Shown here piece after piece: positions 6,457-8,247 of a stretch of 8,247 bases of DNA. Position 1 is the stretch's first letter; each line of letters opens with the position of its first letter. The position numbers were made by a program, and so were the translations under genes. Below the pieces are notes generated by a model. It was not told the origin of the DNA. It did not search any database and worked only from the letters and a program-made list of their open reading frames with translations. Location of the stretch: contig SBFU01000285.1 of NCBI GenBank assembly GCA_006227785.1, positions 1-8,247 of the forward strand, read 5' to 3'. Source of the DNA: Burkholderiales bacterium (lineage in GTDB: Bacteria > Pseudomonadota > Gammaproteobacteria > Burkholderiales > Burkholderiaceae_C).

Positions 6457-6966
6457 TCAGCTGCAGGTGACGCTGCCGCAGCCGCTCATGGAGGCCGGAC
6501 GTACCTTGGCGGGGTCGGCCAGCGTCTCGGTGCGGGTATCGAAGCCCACGTCCTTCAGGTGCAGGGCCAGGCCGGCGTCCATGCTGGCCGCGTGCTGCGG
6601 AAACCACTCGGCCAGGGCCTCGGCCAGGCGGTTGATGATGTCCGTGTCGCCCTGCTCGAAGTGCTCGACCACCGCCCGCATGGTCTCCAGGATGGTGGCA
6701 TGGTGGCTGGCGTGGCAGTTGTCGGCTGCGAAGCCGGTCGCCACCATCCAGCGTTCTTCCTGCGCGAAATGGTCCACCGTGTGATCGATGAAGGCGCGGT
6801 ACAGCGGCAGCTGGCGTTCGGGCGGCGTCTGCAGCAGTTCATTGAGCAGGGTCACGAACTCATGGTGCGTGTCGTCCATGCGGGCATCGCCCGTGTTCAG
6901 CGAATCGGTCCAGTCCAGACCCTGTGGCGAGGCGACGGCGCCGTCGGTGGAGGCAGAGTTTTCCAT
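6457..6966 (-). CDS. bacteriohemerythrin (non-heme di-iron O2-binding protein)
   Basis: A 169-residue single-domain hemerythrin, a cytoplasmic four-helix bundle that binds O2 (in some members NO or other gases) at a di-iron centre. The whole ligand set is visible: His34 in DxxH (Asn42 follows at the family spacing), His66 and Glu70 in HFAQEE, His85 and His89 (HxxxH), and His125 with Asp130 in WFPQHAASMD. Trp19 near the start also fits. Roles known in the family include O2 delivery to respiration or methane oxidation and O2 sensing for chemotaxis; which applies is open. The C-terminus ends in a flexible tail with Cys163 and Cys168 (SGCGSVTC), outside the bundle. ATG at 6966 is preferred; GTG at 6987 is in frame. 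Neither has a Shine-Dalgarno. An FNR/Anr-like box lies about 40 bp upstream. It sits 45 bp after the HDOD gene. Confidence 0.94.
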   Translation of the reverse strand: MENSASTDGAVASPQGLDWTDSLNTGDARMDDTHHEFVTLLNELLQTPPERQLPLYRAFIDHTVDHFAQEERWMVATGFAADNCHASHHATILETMRAVVEHFEQGDTDIINRLAEALAEWFPQHAASMDAGLALHLKDVGFDTRTETLADPAKVRPASMSGCGSVTCS

Positions 6967-6974
6967 GGGGCCGG

Positions 6975-6980
6975 AGGATA
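6975..6980 (-). promoter_or_regulatory. candidate -10 element for hemerythrin
   Basis: TATCCT at 6980-6975 on the minus strand matches the first three and last base of TATAAT. It is eight bases before the ATG at 6966. A start point about seven bases downstream would put +1 at or beside the ATG and the FNR-like box centre (between 7008 and 7009) near -41.5, the usual activating position. This agreement is the main support; no start-site data exist. Confidence 0.4.
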
Positions 6981-7001
6981 CCCGCACCCGCCGGGCGCGC
7001 C

Positions 7002-7015
7002 TTGATGCAGGTCAA
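7002..7015. promoter_or_regulatory. FNR/Anr/Dnr-type binding site
   Basis: TTGATGCAGGTCAA matches the FNR consensus TTGAT-N4-ATCAA at nine of ten defined positions. It lies over the last codon and stop of the HDOD gene, with the hemerythrin start about 42 bases downstream of its centre. FNR-family regulators (FNR/Anr respond to low O2, Dnr to NO) typically activate from -41.5. Control of a hemerythrin by such a regulator makes biological sense. The match is direct, the regulation inferred. Confidence 0.65.
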
Positions 7016-8184
7016 GCGGTGGCGTCGTCCGCAGCAGCGGGCGCCAGGCAGGATTGCACCTCGCCGGAGGCCAGTACCGCGGGCAGCCGGGCCAGGGCAG
7101 GATGCCCAAGGTAGGTCGCCAGGTGGAAGGACTGCGGCTGAGTGGCCAGTCGTTCGACCAGGTGGCCGACCTCGGCCAGGTGACCGTCCTGCGGGTGCTC
7201 GCCGAGGTGGTGGCACAGCGATGCCAGCCCCAGCCAGGGGGCGCGGGTGGTGTCGGTCTGACCGACTGGCGTCACCAGCACACGGGCCGTTTCGCCCACG
7301 TCATTCACCAGGTCGGACGGCAGGGCCCAGGTGCTCAGCAGCATCGGTCCCAGCTCGCCGGCGCTCAAGCCCAGCGTGTCCTGCTCCATCCGGGTGCGCC
7401 CGATCCGGTCGGCGGCCATCCAGGTGGCCAGTGCCTTGGGCTCCATCAGCGAAGCAACCGCCAGTTGACCCACGAAACCCAGCACCACCTGTGTCGACAG
7501 CGCGCCCTGGTTGGGCAGGTTCATGCCCTTGCCCAGCCTGACGGCCAGCTCGCTGGCGGTGCTGCACCAGCGCCAGATGGCATCGAATGCCTGCTGCGCC
7601 GACGCCAGGCCCGGTTTGAAGGCTTCGGCCAGCATGTACTGCAGACAGATGCTGCGCACCGTGTTCATGCCCAGGAAGGTGACGGCCTGTCCCAGGTGGG
7701 CGATCGGTTTGTCCAGCCCGTAGCGGGGCGAATTCACCGCGCCGAGCACCTTGGCGGCAATCAGGGGCTCGGCCATCACCAGCTCGGCCAGCTGGCCTGA
7801 GTCGGCCTTGGCGACAAACTCCGGCGACAGCAGCTGCTGCAGCGATCGCGGTGGCCTCGGAATACCCCGGATGGCCTGGAGCAGCTGATCTCGCCGGGTG
7901 GCGTCCAGGTCGCTGGCGCGCCGCCAGCTCAGCTCGGCGAGCTCGGCCGGCAGATCGGGCATGGCCGGTGGCTGCCAGGCCGCCGTGGCGGTGACCGATG
8001 GCGGGCGTTCCGGGTCGGGACCGCGGCGCTGCATGGGGGCGTCGATCGACGCGACGCTGGTCGCAAGAGAGCCGGCATGGGCTGCGCGCTGTGCAGGCCG
8101 GGCCGGAGCCGAGCGTCTGCGAAAAATCCACCAGATCAGGGCAAAGGCCAGCACGGCCGCGATCCAGACGACGAAGGCAGACAC
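7012..8184 (-). CDS. membrane-anchored HDOD-domain signalling protein
   Basis: A 390-residue protein. Residues 4-21 form one hydrophobic segment (AFVVWIAAVLAFALIWWIF) followed by Arg-Arg-Arg, so it is probably a single-pass inner-membrane protein with its body in the cytoplasm. A Pro/Ala/Arg-rich linker runs to about residue 100. The HDOD domain, a non-catalytic relative of HD phosphohydrolases common in signalling, covers about 106-300: IPRPPRSLQQLL, ELVMAEPLIAAKVL and the hallmark VNSPRYG (150-156), then AVTFLG. The remainder is helical and unassigned. HDOD proteins take part in motility, biofilm, stress and c-di-GMP pathways in other bacteria; no EAL or GGDEF partner is present here. Start is GTG at 8184, supported by AGGAG at 8197-8193 with an 8-base gap. 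Its stop lies inside the FNR-like box before hemerythrin, so the three minus-strand genes may form one unit with an internal promoter. Confidence 0.9.
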   Translation of the reverse strand: MSAFVVWIAAVLAFALIWWIFRRRSAPARPAQRAAHAGSLATSVASIDAPMQRRGPDPERPPSVTATAAWQPPAMPDLPAELAELSWRRASDLDATRRDQLLQAIRGIPRPPRSLQQLLSPEFVAKADSGQLAELVMAEPLIAAKVLGAVNSPRYGLDKPIAHLGQAVTFLGMNTVRSICLQYMLAEAFKPGLASAQQAFDAIWRWCSTASELAVRLGKGMNLPNQGALSTQVVLGFVGQLAVASLMEPKALATWMAADRIGRTRMEQDTLGLSAGELGPMLLSTWALPSDLVNDVGETARVLVTPVGQTDTTRAPWLGLASLCHHLGEHPQDGHLAEVGHLVERLATQPQSFHLATYLGHPALARLPAVLASGEVQSCLAPAAADDATA

Positions 8185-8247
8185 GATGGGAGCTCCTCAC
8201 AACATGGACGCACCGCCAGGGTGGGCACGCCCCTTTGTTGTGGGTAT
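8185..8247 (-). promoter_or_regulatory. upstream region of the HDOD gene (partial)
   Basis: These 63 bases contain the HDOD Shine-Dalgarno within the palindrome GGAGCTCC (8190-8197) and a pair of six-base inverted repeats, CACAAC (8198-8203) and GTTGTG (8237-8242), 33 bases apart. No convincing -35/-10 pair is visible. A plus-strand frame from the ATG at 8204 stays open to the window edge but has no Shine-Dalgarno, so I do not call it a gene. Confidence 0.25.

Noticed and set aside
7054..7800. 248-residue plus-strand frame opposite the HDOD gene
   Set aside because: Gln/Gly/His-rich shadow; the opposite strand has a recognisable HDOD domain, membrane segment and Shine-Dalgarno.

Overview
The window is compact, GC-rich DNA (GC-rich third codon positions, many long shadow frames, GTG starts, short gaps). 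Protein signatures and an FNR/Anr-type box suggest a betaproteobacterium, probably Comamonadaceae (Hydrogenophaga/Acidovorax-like). That assignment is inference from protein style, not from a marker gene. I see no rRNA, tRNA, mobile element, CRISPR array or large repeat.

Layout, left to right. Bases 1-107 hold an 8-bp perfect inverted repeat and perhaps the 5' end of a divergent gene that leaves the window. Next is a plus-strand BLUF-type blue-light sensor with an unusual C-terminal half (120-1145). Converging on it from the right is an FMN-dependent L-lactate dehydrogenase/2-hydroxy-acid oxidase (2321-1164, minus). Upstream of that, on the same strand, is a two-domain protein joining an aminoglycoside-phosphotransferase-like kinase to a P-loop ATPase (3966-2416, minus). 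It is divergent, with only 42 bp between start codons, from an acyl-CoA synthetase (4009-5532, plus). The synthetase converges on a minus-strand run of three genes read right to left: a membrane-anchored HDOD signalling protein (8184-7012), a bacteriohemerythrin (6966-6457), and a fusion of an antibiotic-biosynthesis-monooxygenase-like domain with a YsnE-like GNAT acetyltransferase (6403-5549).

The metabolic genes (2-hydroxy-acid oxidation, acyl-CoA activation) fit a heterotroph using small organic acids. The rest are sensing or stress genes: light (BLUF), oxygen (hemerythrin), signalling (HDOD). The clearest regulatory signal is a near-consensus FNR/Anr box at the end of the HDOD gene, about 40 bp before the hemerythrin start. 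This suggests the O2-binding protein is controlled by oxygen and perhaps made from a leaderless mRNA.

I see no undescribed multi-gene system. The best leads are the BLUF protein's C-terminal domain, which looks like a degenerate small GTPase; the FNR box and possible leaderless hemerythrin transcript; and the monooxygenase-GNAT fusion with a hairpin over its ribosome-binding site.
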